This document shows positions 1-6,663 of a DNA stretch of 6,874 nt, one piece after another. This DNA is from Deltaproteobacteria bacterium. GTDB taxonomy: Bacteria; Desulfobacterota; DSM-4660; Desulfatiglandales; Desulfatiglandaceae. Under the pieces are notes generated by a model that saw nothing but the letters and a program-made list of their open reading frames with translations, had not been told where the DNA came from and did not search any database. Each line of letters opens with the position of its first letter. The stretch's first letter is position 1. The position numbers and the translations under genes were made by a program. Location of the stretch: NCBI GenBank assembly GCA_021159525.1, contig JAGHEC010000311.1, positions 1 through 6,874 on the forward strand, written 5' to 3'.

Positions 1-686
1 CCCAGTGAGTTGTCAAGTAGGAACCTAACCATGTAAGGTTCGGTAAAGAGCTGAGTCACCGCCGGTAGTTCATCAGCCCCAATTTTATTACCTGATTCGT
101 TTACCTCTTTTTTCCGTTTGCTCTGCCAGAACTGATACACCCATCCGAGTGAGTCGCTTGCAGTAAAAATACCTGGTTCCAAGTCGTCTAATAATTTCTC
201 CAGCTTGATTCGGTGTTCACGAGCAAACGTGACCTTAAGAATCGGGTCATCCGTTCGGAAAATTTGAGGCAGCATACGTTGAGCAAATTCACTGGCCAGA
301 GTCCAGAGGTCCTTTCCCTCATCCTTGGCCAATTCCTCACATTCCCCAAGGCTGATGGCGACCCCCATTTCCGGTTCAATAAGAAGATCATTTTCGGCCA
401 GAAACCGCGCAAAAAGCATCCGGTGCCAGTGCTCGTAGGCGCATTCCCAAACAAGATGGGTTATTTCCAGTTCACCTTTACGGTTCTGTTTGTCCCCCAA
501 CAGTCGCGCCCTGGCACGCAGATGGTTCCGAAGCTTCCGCTCCTTGGGAGACATGTGTCCATAAGGCTCATGATGGTGCACAGCGAGGGCCTCTAACGCT
601 GTTTTTGCTCCTGCTTCGGCTACCTCCCGCGCCTGAACGATGGTACGCTCCAGTTTATTTCTTAATTCGGTCGAAAGCGTCGACAT
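1..686 (-). CDS. pglX: BREX adenine-specific DNA methyltransferase PglX, N-terminal part (runs off the left edge)
   Basis: The ATG at 686-684 opens a frame that stays open for 228 codons to base 1; the C-terminal part lies outside the window. An in-frame TAA at 701-699 just upstream excludes an earlier start, and an AAGGG sequence lies about 10 nt before the ATG. Seen: residues 77-101 contain an HLVWECAYEHWHRMLFARFL block, residues 179-196 read SLGWVYQFWQSKRKKEVN, and residues 207-220 read LPAVTQLFTEPYMV. The last two are the conserved segments that precede the methyltransferase core in PglX/BrxX proteins. Known: PglX is the BREX N6-adenine methyltransferase that marks host DNA and is needed for phage exclusion. 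The SAM-binding and NPPY motifs should lie beyond the edge and cannot be checked here. The region before GWVYQF differs from type 1 PglX as I remember it and looks like type 5/6. The edge cut is due to the window, not to a mutation. Confidence 0.9.
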   Translation of the reverse strand, partial: MSTLSTELRNKLERTIVQAREVAEAGAKTALEALAVHHHEPYGHMSPKERKLRNHLRARARLLGDKQNRKGELEITHLVWECAYEHWHRMLFARFLAENDLLIEPEMGVAISLGECEELAKDEGKDLWTLASEFAQRMLPQIFRTDDPILKVTFAREHRIKLEKLLDDLEPGIFTASDSLGWVYQFWQSKRKKEVNESGNKIGADELPAVTQLFTEPYMVRFLLDNSL

Positions 687-705
687 TTCCGGTTTCCCTT
701 AATTT

Positions 706-732
706 AGTATAGGCTGCCATAATTCTTGACAA
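706..732 (-). promoter_or_regulatory. Candidate pglX promoter
   Basis: Read on the minus strand, TTGTCA (732-727) and TATACT (711-706) are separated by 15 bp, about 20 bp upstream of the pglX ATG. The -10 box matches consensus in five of six positions, but the spacer is shorter than the optimal 17. The -35 box overlaps the TTGACA of the opposite-strand antitoxin promoter. pglX may also be served by read-through from brxC, so this promoter is only a candidate. Confidence 0.4.
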
Positions 733-769
733 TTTATATTTTAGTCATTATGATCATACTGACCATATT
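726..769 (+). promoter_or_regulatory. Toxin-antitoxin promoter with likely autoregulatory operator
   Basis: TTGACA (726-731) and TATGAT (749-754) are separated by exactly 17 bp, a near-consensus sigma-70-type promoter for the phd-vapC pair. The -10 box lies inside a perfect 10-bp palindrome, TATGATCATA (749-758). It is also covered by three tandem 9-bp near-repeats: AGTCATTAT (743-751), GATCATACT (752-760) and GACCATATT (761-769). Phd/YefM antitoxins are known to repress their own promoters by binding short palindromes near the -10, so this is the expected operator. A GGAGG ribosome binding site follows at 771-775, six bases before the ATG at 782. Confidence 0.7.
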
Positions 770-781
770 CGGAGGCCTAAA

Positions 782-1063
782 ATGAATAAAAGTGTATCAA
801 TCGCAAAAGCAAAAGCAACCCTGTCAGATTGCATTCGTGAAGTTGAAGCAGGTTCATCCGTGCTGATTACCCGACACGGTAAACCAGTGGCCGCACTCGT
901 TCGCGCCAGCGACTTCCACCGCCTTGACCGGCTGCGAAAAGCCGGCCCGGAAGGCGGCCTTGCAAGTCTCGCCGGCGGATGGGAAGGCTCCGATGAACTG
1001 GTGCGAATTCTGAATGAATCTCCCAGGTTTGGACAACGCGAAACTTCTCCGCTTGATCAGTAG
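782..1063 (+). CDS. Type II toxin-antitoxin antitoxin, Phd/YefM family
   Basis: A 93-residue protein with GGAGG six bases before its ATG. Residues 5-40 (VSIAKAKATLSDCIREVEAG, then SVLITRHGKPVAALV) form the typical Phd/YefM DNA-binding fold, including the RHGKPVAALV signature. The C-terminal half contains LASLAGGWEGSDELVRILNE (60-79), a charged tail of the kind that wraps around and inhibits a partner toxin. Known: such antitoxins bind the toxin and repress their own operon. The gene is followed after 2 bp by a PIN-domain toxin gene, which fixes its role as the antitoxin. The promoter just upstream carries a palindrome and tandem repeats over the -10. The pair lies on the strand opposite to the BREX genes, between brxC and pglX. 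Family assignment is secure; the exact partner-binding mode is inferred. Confidence 0.9.
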   Translation: MNKSVSIAKAKATLSDCIREVEAGSSVLITRHGKPVAALVRASDFHRLDRLRKAGPEGGLASLAGGWEGSDELVRILNESPRFGQRETSPLDQ

Positions 1064-1065
1064 CC

Positions 1066-1491
1066 ATGGCCTTTCTTTTTGATACCGATGCAATTTCCGA
1101 ATTATTGCGGCCCCATCCCGCGGTTAAATATATCCAATGGCTCTTGAGTGTACCACGGGAAGATCAATTTACCAGTGCGGTTGTGATTGGCGAATTATAC
1201 AAAGGCGCCTACCGCTCCAGAGCACGGGAACACCATCTTAAAAATATAGAACAGCGAGTTCTTCCCGCAGTGATTGTCTTGCCCTATGATGTTGCAACAG
1301 CAAAAGTTTTTGGGCAAATTCGGGCTCGCCTTGAAGAATCCGGAAACATCCTCCCGGATGCGGATATTCAAATTGCCGCCACCGCGGTTTACCATGACAT
1401 AGAACTTGTCACAGGTAATCTGCACCATTTTTCCAGAATTGACGGCCTTAAGGTCAACACTATACTCTCAGACTCACGGTTTGCCGGCTGA
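1066..1491 (+). CDS. vapC: Type II toxin, VapC-like PIN-domain ribonuclease
   Basis: A 141-residue protein, the usual size for VapC. PIN-domain acidic residues are visible in order: D6 (and D8) in FLFDTDAISELL, E43 in VVIGELYKGAY, D98 and D100 in ILPDADIQIAATA, followed by the late motif ELVTGNLHHFSRIDGL at 113-128. All the expected metal-binding positions are present, so the toxin looks catalytically intact. Known: VapC toxins are Mg2+-dependent endoribonucleases that cut tRNA or rRNA; the target here cannot be read from the sequence. The ATG lies 2 bp after the antitoxin stop with no clear Shine-Dalgarno, suggesting translational coupling to the antitoxin. The stop is 22 bp from the convergent end of brxC, with no terminator hairpin visible between them. 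Confidence 0.9.
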   Translation: MAFLFDTDAISELLRPHPAVKYIQWLLSVPREDQFTSAVVIGELYKGAYRSRAREHHLKNIEQRVLPAVIVLPYDVATAKVFGQIRARLEESGNILPDADIQIAATAVYHDIELVTGNLHHFSRIDGLKVNTILSDSRFAG

Positions 1492-1513
1492 ATCAGTCCG
1501 TCCCACTTCATCC

Positions 1514-4500
1514 TTACGAAATTACAATGGGTCCATCTTCCAGCCTTTCCAACAATTCGTGCTCGGTCCTCTCGATCCAGTTTTTGACGTCTGTCTCTGT
1601 CCTCAAGGTGCCGCTGGTTAGTTTGATATTCTGTGTTTTGGGTTCTAACAGCTTTGCGGCTGCCAATGCAGCGTTACGAAATTGCTGAGGTAGCGCGTCG
1701 ACTTTTGTCTTCCAACTTGGCAGCGGGGTTTCTTCCAGAGTGCGAAGAAGGTTTGAGTCATCACCTATTGAAAGTGGCGATATGCCGGCAATTCCTTCGG
1801 TATCGAGAATCTCTTGCTGCTGATCGGAAGTGATTTTTTCCCAGTTATCGTTTTCTGTGAGTGCGGCCATTTCACGATCATAAACGGCCTTGAAATCATC
1901 ATGGGCTTTCTTTACAGCGGTACGCAATGGTGTTACAGCTTCTTTGTGGATTGCCGGAATGGGATCAGTGTCGTCGAGAAGCCGTCGCTCATCGTAGACG
2001 GCGTTTGCCTGTTTATTAAGATCTTCTGCTTCAGGTAAGGTTTTGCTGTGTTTCAGCAAGAGCTGGACCATTTCCCATGCGGGTTTTCGTTTAGCGGCTA
2101 AATCCGCCATAGCAGACCATTCCTTAACCTGTTTTGAAAGCGAATCATATTGGTTCAGAATCTCGGCAAGCTGTTCGTTTCCGGCCAAAGCTCTCAAATT
2201 ATCAAGATGATCCGTTGAAGGACGTTCCGGCATTGGGGGTTCACCGCCTGAGCGATCTGCCAGATCCGATAGTTGAGCAAGAAACTGACCCGCAGCAACA
2301 GACTCCTCATTGGGTTTGCAAGGGATTCCAGCGCTTTGGAACAGTTTGCGCAGTTTGATACGAGCCCTTGCATCTATGGTTACCGTTTCCACACGGAAAT
2401 CAGTAACCGAAATCTTTGCCTGATCAAGTTGTCCAGGTTTGAGCTGAATGCCTTTGTGTGTGGCCCGAATGTGACCTGTTGTGAACAGTGTAATCAAGGC
2501 TGCATCGATTGCATCGCGAGGCCAACCATAAGGTGTGCTTTCAAAGGTATCTCGAACGTCTTTGCCCTTCTTTCCAGATCCGATCTCTGAAAGCACTGCA
2601 GAGCAAACCGGGTGTTTCTCGGGTGCATCGTTCCAGGCGACGGCCTGTAAGGCGGCTTCATCACCATTTTTGGCTCGATTGATAACACTGTGCCAGCGGT
2701 CGTCATCCGCATCTTGAAAATTTGGAAAAAGCCGATCTAACGAGATTTCAGCAGCCGAATTCACTTTGTCTTTCAAAGTCAAATCAAACCGCTCCTGGCC
2801 GCCGCCTTGAATGACTTTGGCTGCATTGATCACATCCTGGATAATGCTATTCCTTGTAACTTCGGCTGAACCCATTCGGGTTGCCATTGAATCACGAGCT
2901 TCCTGGCCCTCAGGTGTTGTGGGCGTGCCCTTAAATTCTATGGTTGCCTTTGCCGTCTCGTACTCTATTATCGCTTTTTTAAGGTCATCGGCACTGGCTT
3001 TAGGGATATACACATAGATAACTGGACTATCAGTTCCAGCGGCCCGAGCATCGGCAAGCACCGTGCTTTCATTTTCCCCCCAACCATCACGTATCCAGAC
3101 TGGAATTTCATTGCCCTTAACTTCGGGGGGTTCTGTACCAAAATGAATAGATAGCTTACGAGCCGCCTTACATTTCCCTTGAAGTAGTTTAATGCCATGC
3201 AGGGCACTTGAACATGCCGCGTTCAATAGAGAAGAACGCTTACTGGATAGTGCGGTCAAGTCGTTATTCAACTTGGTCTGTCGGTTACGGAACTCACGCT
3301 CCCACTCACTGCTTTCCCGGGTCTGGAGGCTGTATTCCTCGTCAATCTTAATGAGCTTCCCCTCATCGACCAGTTTGTCGAGAATTTGAGGAATCTCTTT
3401 TCTTAAAGTTGTGCCATCGCTTGCAAGGTCGCTTACGAGAAGATCCGCAAGCGTTTTGGCTGTAGCCCGAACACCAATGTCAGCCACCTCTTCACGCGGC
3501 AATTTACGAATCAGGAAGACAAGGCCGCAAATGCGCTTGGCCAGTTTCCCTTTCTGGGTCCCGTCATCAAGGTTTCTGATCGTTTCATCTATTTCCCGCA
3601 ACAGTACACCAGTACGGAGGAGGTCAGGCAAAAGTTGGTCGAAAATGAAGTCAGCCGGCATAACGGTGCCAAGGGTTTTTTCGGCCATTTCCTTTACCGC
3701 ATCATAAACGATACGTAGCTGTGTCCGGACCTGGCTGGCGGTCCCAGGAATATCAACGGCGCGTAAAACATGTTCCCAGAAACGGCGACGGACGGGCAAA
3801 AGGGGATAGTCATCTACAATCACTGCACGGTCTTCACTCCGAGGAGCAATACGCGTGCCGGTAAGCTGCCGGTCAATCTCACCTGCATAAGCATTAAGCT
3901 TATTTTCAATGGCCTTACGCTTATCAGCCTTTTTGGCGAGCACGACACGACGTGTTACAGTTTCAACATCAGAATCGGAAAGCTCAACAGGTATCGTAAA
4001 ACGGTCCCTAAGGCGCTGCAATAAAGGCACACTTCCGGCAAGAGCTGTTTGGCCAGCTCCAATGAGTAGAACCCTGCTGTCGAGCTGTTTAGAGATCGCC
4101 TCCGTTACTTCTTGAACATCAGAGGAACGTTTGGCGCTATCACCTATGAACAATTGAACTTCATCGAGGACAAGAACAGTACAAGGTACTTCGCCATTTA
4201 TGGAAATGACTTGGCGGATAATCCGGATGAAGTCCTCGGTTGATACATCCTCCACAACAGGGAACTGAGCACGAAGCGCAGCGCGGGCCTGTTTAAGATC
4301 CGGGGCAAAGGCGGGATCAGCATCCAATAACGCTTGCGCCAAAATGGGGCTGACATAGAGGTCATGCAGTTCACTCTGAAAATCTTTCCCGGCAGATTCA
4401 ATGGAAGCCCTGACCTTTTCATATATATTGTTTTTCTGAAGCCAGAGGCAGAATTGTGCCTGGGGAAGAGAGCTCGGAAGACCTTTGGAACGTAAAATGA

Positions 4501-4960
4501 TACTTAAAACAGCAAGACGAACACTTTCACCGCCGCCGGAAGGTAGAGTGCCTGCTGCAGCATGTAGTCCGCCACATCGCTTCCCCAACGTATCCAGCTC
4601 CCTCAGTAAATCGCTCACCTCATCAGGCAACTGGGTCAATCCACGGGCGGTGGCTCCATCAGACTCAAACTCGGTATCAACCCACAAATGCTGGAACATT
4701 TTAAGAAGGTGAGACTTCCCGCTTCCGAAAAAACCGCTTACCCATGCAGCAGGTTGAACTGTAGAATCCGCATTCCCTAAATATGATTCAAGAATTCTAA
4801 TAAGACCTGCCTTATATTGGCCTTCACAAACAAAGTGCTCCAATTCATAGCGAAGCGTCTCAATTTCTTTGGCGGTTTCGCTACCAGTAACTCGAGCCTG
4901 GCCATCGTTCAGTAGTTTTGCGATCGTTGGATCCCGTTGAAAGATTTCGCGATTTTTCAT
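1514..4960 (-). CDS. brxC: BREX system P-loop ATPase BrxC
   Basis: A 1148-residue protein, the usual large size for BrxC. A Walker A motif, GFFGSGKS, is at residues 76-83 with K82, preceded by the ELEHFVCEGQY region (40-50). A Walker B motif, TVLVLDEVQLFIGD, is at 261-274 with D266 and E267. It is followed by a sensor-like LLIGAGQTAL (298-307) and RLRDRF (316-321), which could supply an arginine finger. The remaining two thirds are helical and charged, with no other motif I recognise. Known: BrxC is an AAA+-like ATPase essential for BREX defence; its mechanical role is not settled. The start ATG at 4960 overlaps the brxB stop as ATGA (4957-4960), implying translational coupling, and GGGGTG lies about 8 nt upstream of it. 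The frame is uninterrupted, so the gene looks functional. Confidence 0.93.
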   Translation of the reverse strand: MKNREIFQRDPTIAKLLNDGQARVTGSETAKEIETLRYELEHFVCEGQYKAGLIRILESYLGNADSTVQPAAWVSGFFGSGKSHLLKMFQHLWVDTEFESDGATARGLTQLPDEVSDLLRELDTLGKRCGGLHAAAGTLPSGGGESVRLAVLSIILRSKGLPSSLPQAQFCLWLQKNNIYEKVRASIESAGKDFQSELHDLYVSPILAQALLDADPAFAPDLKQARAALRAQFPVVEDVSTEDFIRIIRQVISINGEVPCTVLVLDEVQLFIGDSAKRSSDVQEVTEAISKQLDSRVLLIGAGQTALAGSVPLLQRLRDRFTIPVELSDSDVETVTRRVVLAKKADKRKAIENKLNAYAGEIDRQLTGTRIAPRSEDRAVIVDDYPLLPVRRRFWEHVLRAVDIPGTASQVRTQLRIVYDAVKEMAEKTLGTVMPADFIFDQLLPDLLRTGVLLREIDETIRNLDDGTQKGKLAKRICGLVFLIRKLPREEVADIGVRATAKTLADLLVSDLASDGTTLRKEIPQILDKLVDEGKLIKIDEEYSLQTRESSEWEREFRNRQTKLNNDLTALSSKRSSLLNAACSSALHGIKLLQGKCKAARKLSIHFGTEPPEVKGNEIPVWIRDGWGENESTVLADARAAGTDSPVIYVYIPKASADDLKKAIIEYETAKATIEFKGTPTTPEGQEARDSMATRMGSAEVTRNSIIQDVINAAKVIQGGGQERFDLTLKDKVNSAAEISLDRLFPNFQDADDDRWHSVINRAKNGDEAALQAVAWNDAPEKHPVCSAVLSEIGSGKKGKDVRDTFESTPYGWPRDAIDAALITLFTTGHIRATHKGIQLKPGQLDQAKISVTDFRVETVTIDARARIKLRKLFQSAGIPCKPNEESVAAGQFLAQLSDLADRSGGEPPMPERPSTDHLDNLRALAGNEQLAEILNQYDSLSKQVKEWSAMADLAAKRKPAWEMVQLLLKHSKTLPEAEDLNKQANAVYDERRLLDDTDPIPAIHKEAVTPLRTAVKKAHDDFKAVYDREMAALTENDNWEKITSDQQQEILDTEGIAGISPLSIGDDSNLLRTLEETPLPSWKTKVDALPQQFRNAALAAAKLLEPKTQNIKLTSGTLRTETDVKNWIERTEHELLERLEDGPIVIS

Positions 4961-5520
4961 AAGTCGTTCACCCCGTTATGTAGTGTTATAGGAACTGCCA
5001 AGTAATTCCATCCGTCCCGGGCATCAAGGAGTCTATAATTGTTATTGTCAAACTCCCCCGGGAAAAAGAGTAAAAGACGACCTCGAATATCATGTACGAT
5101 TTCCTTCAAAACCATTGATACTTTAATGAATCCGTATAAACTCGCCACTCCATGTACTCCCACCACAGTATCGCTATCCACATCAGGGGCTACCAGTACC
5201 TTGAGGAGTTCCTGGGCAGCAAACTTTAAAAAATCACTTCTAAGTTTCATCGTCAGATCTTCCGGTGATTCGAAATATAGCTCCCTGTATTCTGTCCTGG
5301 CCATCCAATCAGCGAATGTTCTGGTGAAATCAAAAGACTTCCATTTATGTCCGGCGTCGATAGTTGCTATCTCGAAAAGTTCAAGCCTTGCACGGAGCTT
5401 GCGCTCGTCCTCTTTAGGATAGACCACGAAAATGGCCTTTTGATCTCCAGCCAGGTTCTGTTGCCATGGTGCAGAAATGTGATTACGATAGCGATTTGCA
5501 AGTTCCTCAATCCGTCCCAT
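4957..5520 (-). CDS. brxB: BREX system protein BrxB (DUF1788)
   Basis: A 187-residue protein, the normal length for the DUF1788/BrxB family. The most diagnostic part is the C-terminal stretch 146-178, with RGRLLLFFPGEFDNNNYRLL (146-165) followed by DARDGWNYLAVPI (166-178). The N-terminal part begins GRIEELANRYRNHI and carries AIFVVYPKEDERKLRARL (29-46). No enzyme motif, signal peptide or membrane segment is visible. Known: BrxB is a small conserved BREX component whose biochemical role is unclear. It overlaps brxA by 14 bp at its start and brxC by 4 bp at its end, so the three genes are one translationally coupled unit. An AAAGG sequence inside the brxA coding end lies about 10 nt before the ATG. 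Confidence 0.92.
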   Translation of the reverse strand: MGRIEELANRYRNHISAPWQQNLAGDQKAIFVVYPKEDERKLRARLELFEIATIDAGHKWKSFDFTRTFADWMARTEYRELYFESPEDLTMKLRSDFLKFAAQELLKVLVAPDVDSDTVVGVHGVASLYGFIKVSMVLKEIVHDIRGRLLLFFPGEFDNNNYRLLDARDGWNYLAVPITLHNGVNDL

Positions 5521-6337
5521 GAATCAACTGCCTTTCATCTTCCGTTAAAATGCGGGTGAATGAAACCTCTACTACGCCACCTGCTTGGCTCAAGTCCAAA
5601 AAGCCTAAACGTTTTGCGTCGGTAGCCAAAGAGACCAGCTCTTCAGCGGGTGTATCGAGTACTCTTGCCCAAAGGGTATTAAATAAACCACCCCCGCGAG
5701 CGCCAAGAATGTAACCCATTAGAAGGGCATAAGCCGTAACAATAGGCGTAGGGTTTACCTTCTGACGATATTTCCGCCCACGACCTGTTAGGTGCCCGGA
5801 CTGGGTCCATGAAGAGGAGGTATTACGTACAACTTTGTCGAGTGTGTTTTCATTGAATCGATTTTCAACGCTTTTACTCAAGGCCTCTGTCATTTTTTGG
5901 CGCACGAGCTCTTCGCCAGGGCGCATCTGAAGAATCGGGATTGACGTAACCCTTAAAAGGGGGTCCCGCGCTAAAGCGGTCAAAAAAGCAAGGAGAGAGC
6001 GACCGTTTTCATCAATCTGCCAAAGAGAGCGCAATACACGAAAGAGAAGGATAGAAGGGTCTAAACCATAGAGCTCACTGAGTCTTTGGCAGGTAAGCTT
6101 GCGTGTGGAAACAGTTCGCTTGCCAAGGCAATTATGTTCAACGATTGCCGAGACATAGTCCTCACGAGAGGCATTTGGATCCTGGTCTTCAAACAATAAC
6201 AAGAGTTCTTTCAACATAATGGTTCTGCTGGTGTGTGTGCCTATATCCCCAAAGCGAAAACCGGCCTTAAACCAGGGCTGAGAATCTATTGACTCTAGTA
6301 AATGAGCATTTCCTTTGAATATCGGATCATCTTTCAT
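5507..6337 (-). CDS. brxA: BREX system protein BrxA (DUF1819)
   Basis: A 276-residue protein and the first gene of the BREX operon in this window. Family marks are TSRTIMLKELLLLFE (36-50), NPTPIVTAYALLMGYI (195-210), GGLFNTLWARVLD (216-228) and FLDLSQAGGVVEVSF (246-260). Known: BrxA (DUF1819) is a helical protein with winged-helix-like folds and has been shown to bind DNA in other bacteria. At 276 residues it is longer than the roughly 200-residue type 1 proteins I know, which fits a type 5/6-like cluster. The ATG at 6337-6335 follows AAAGGAAAG at a normal Shine-Dalgarno distance. Upstream are two GC-rich repeats and a promoter candidate. The stop overlaps brxB by 14 bp. No disruption is seen. 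Confidence 0.9.
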   Translation of the reverse strand: MKDDPIFKGNAHLLESIDSQPWFKAGFRFGDIGTHTSRTIMLKELLLLFEDQDPNASREDYVSAIVEHNCLGKRTVSTRKLTCQRLSELYGLDPSILLFRVLRSLWQIDENGRSLLAFLTALARDPLLRVTSIPILQMRPGEELVRQKMTEALSKSVENRFNENTLDKVVRNTSSSWTQSGHLTGRGRKYRQKVNPTPIVTAYALLMGYILGARGGGLFNTLWARVLDTPAEELVSLATDAKRLGFLDLSQAGGVVEVSFTRILTEDERQLIHGTD

Positions 6338-6351
6338 GTCAACTTTCCTTT

Positions 6352-6374
6352 TTTGCCGGCCAGTTTGCCGGCCA
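6352..6374. repeat. Two direct repeats with GCCGGC cores upstream of brxA
   Basis: TTTGCCGGCCA occurs at 6352-6362 and again at 6364-6374, a 12-bp period. Each copy contains the self-complementary GCCGGC (6355-6360 and 6367-6372), so the pair can also fold as a 6-bp G+C-only stem with a 6-nt loop. The element lies about 15 bp before the brxA ATG and at or just after the expected transcription start. It could be an operator or an mRNA leader hairpin. It is followed by A residues rather than T in both directions of reading, so it is not a classical terminator. Confidence 0.6.
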
Positions 6375-6376
6375 AA

Positions 6377-6405
6377 ATAATCTTTAATTTGACATTAAAA
6401 GTCAA
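6377..6405 (-). promoter_or_regulatory. Candidate BREX operon promoter
   Basis: On the minus strand TTGACT (6405-6400) and GATTAT (6382-6377) are 17 bp apart, about 40 bp before brxA. The -35 matches five of six consensus bases and the -10 four of six. The -35 forms one arm of the palindrome TTGAC-N7-GTCAA (6389-6405), a plausible repressor or activator site. The G+C-rich repeats lie immediately downstream. Confidence 0.5.
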
Positions 6406-6418
6406 GAAAAAATAAAAT
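6389..6418 (+). promoter_or_regulatory. Candidate divergent promoter toward the WYL remnant
   Basis: A perfect TTGACA (6389-6394) is followed after 18 bp by TAAAAT (6413-6418), five of six bases of the -10 consensus. It shares the TTGAC-N7-GTCAA palindrome with the minus-strand BREX promoter, giving an overlapping divergent arrangement. It would read into the broken regulator fragment and on toward the right edge. Confidence 0.5.
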
Positions 6419-6440
6419 ATTTTTGCATCTATTCCTCAGG

Positions 6441-6663
6441 ATGGTTTTTCAAGCATCTTACATGGGGAAGTGGTGGGAGTGGATCTACCTGTGCCGGGGC
6501 ACGGCAGACACGGGAGGTCAAGTTTTGGATCATGAGCTGGGGCTCCCATGCCATGGTCCTTGATCCAGAATCCCTCAGGGATGAGATCAGGGCGGAGGCG
6601 GAGACGATGCTGCATAGATACGGGAGGAAGGCGGAAAAGAAGGAGAGACCGATGGAGGCCTAA
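6441..6663 (+). pseudogene. Remnant of a WYL-domain transcriptional regulator (C-terminal end only)
   Basis: The frame 6508-6663, ending in TAA, encodes REVKFWIMSWGSHA (6511-6552) followed by MVLDPESLRDEIRAEAE and a basic-acidic tail. This is the characteristic last segment (the extension after the WYL domain) of WYL regulators, where a motif of the type V-WI-SWG-A-VL-P-SLR is typical. Just upstream, the residues that should precede it (GTADT) appear in a different frame, the one starting at ATG 6441. This points to a frameshift around 6507-6511. The helix-turn-helix and the WYL core are absent: bases 6338-6440 are AT-rich DNA up to brxA. Known: WYL proteins such as BrxR regulate some BREX loci. 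Whether this fragment came from a BREX regulator or from an unrelated gene broken by the island is open. The exact left limit is uncertain. Confidence 0.6.

Noticed and set aside
213..596. Plus-strand open frame of 127 codons opposite pglX
   Set aside because: It lies wholly inside the pglX N-terminal coding region on the other strand, has no recognisable motif and no ribosome binding site; it is a shadow of pglX.
689..1513. Transposon-like insertion carrying the toxin-antitoxin pair
   Set aside because: I saw no terminal inverted repeats, target-site duplication or transposase at either edge of the module.
5039..5422. Plus-strand open frame of 127 codons opposite brxB
   Set aside because: Its serine- and arginine-rich composition is typical of an antisense shadow, and brxB on the minus strand is clearly the real gene.
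6352..6374. Possible intrinsic terminator from the GCCGGC inverted pair
   Set aside because: A T run does not follow the stem on either strand; each side is followed by A residues.
6441..6563. A possible intact 40-residue small protein starting at ATG 6441
   Set aside because: It has only a weak ribosome site, and its reading passes from WYL-like residues (GTADT) into unrelated sequence exactly where the WYL frame takes over, so a frameshifted remnant is more likely.
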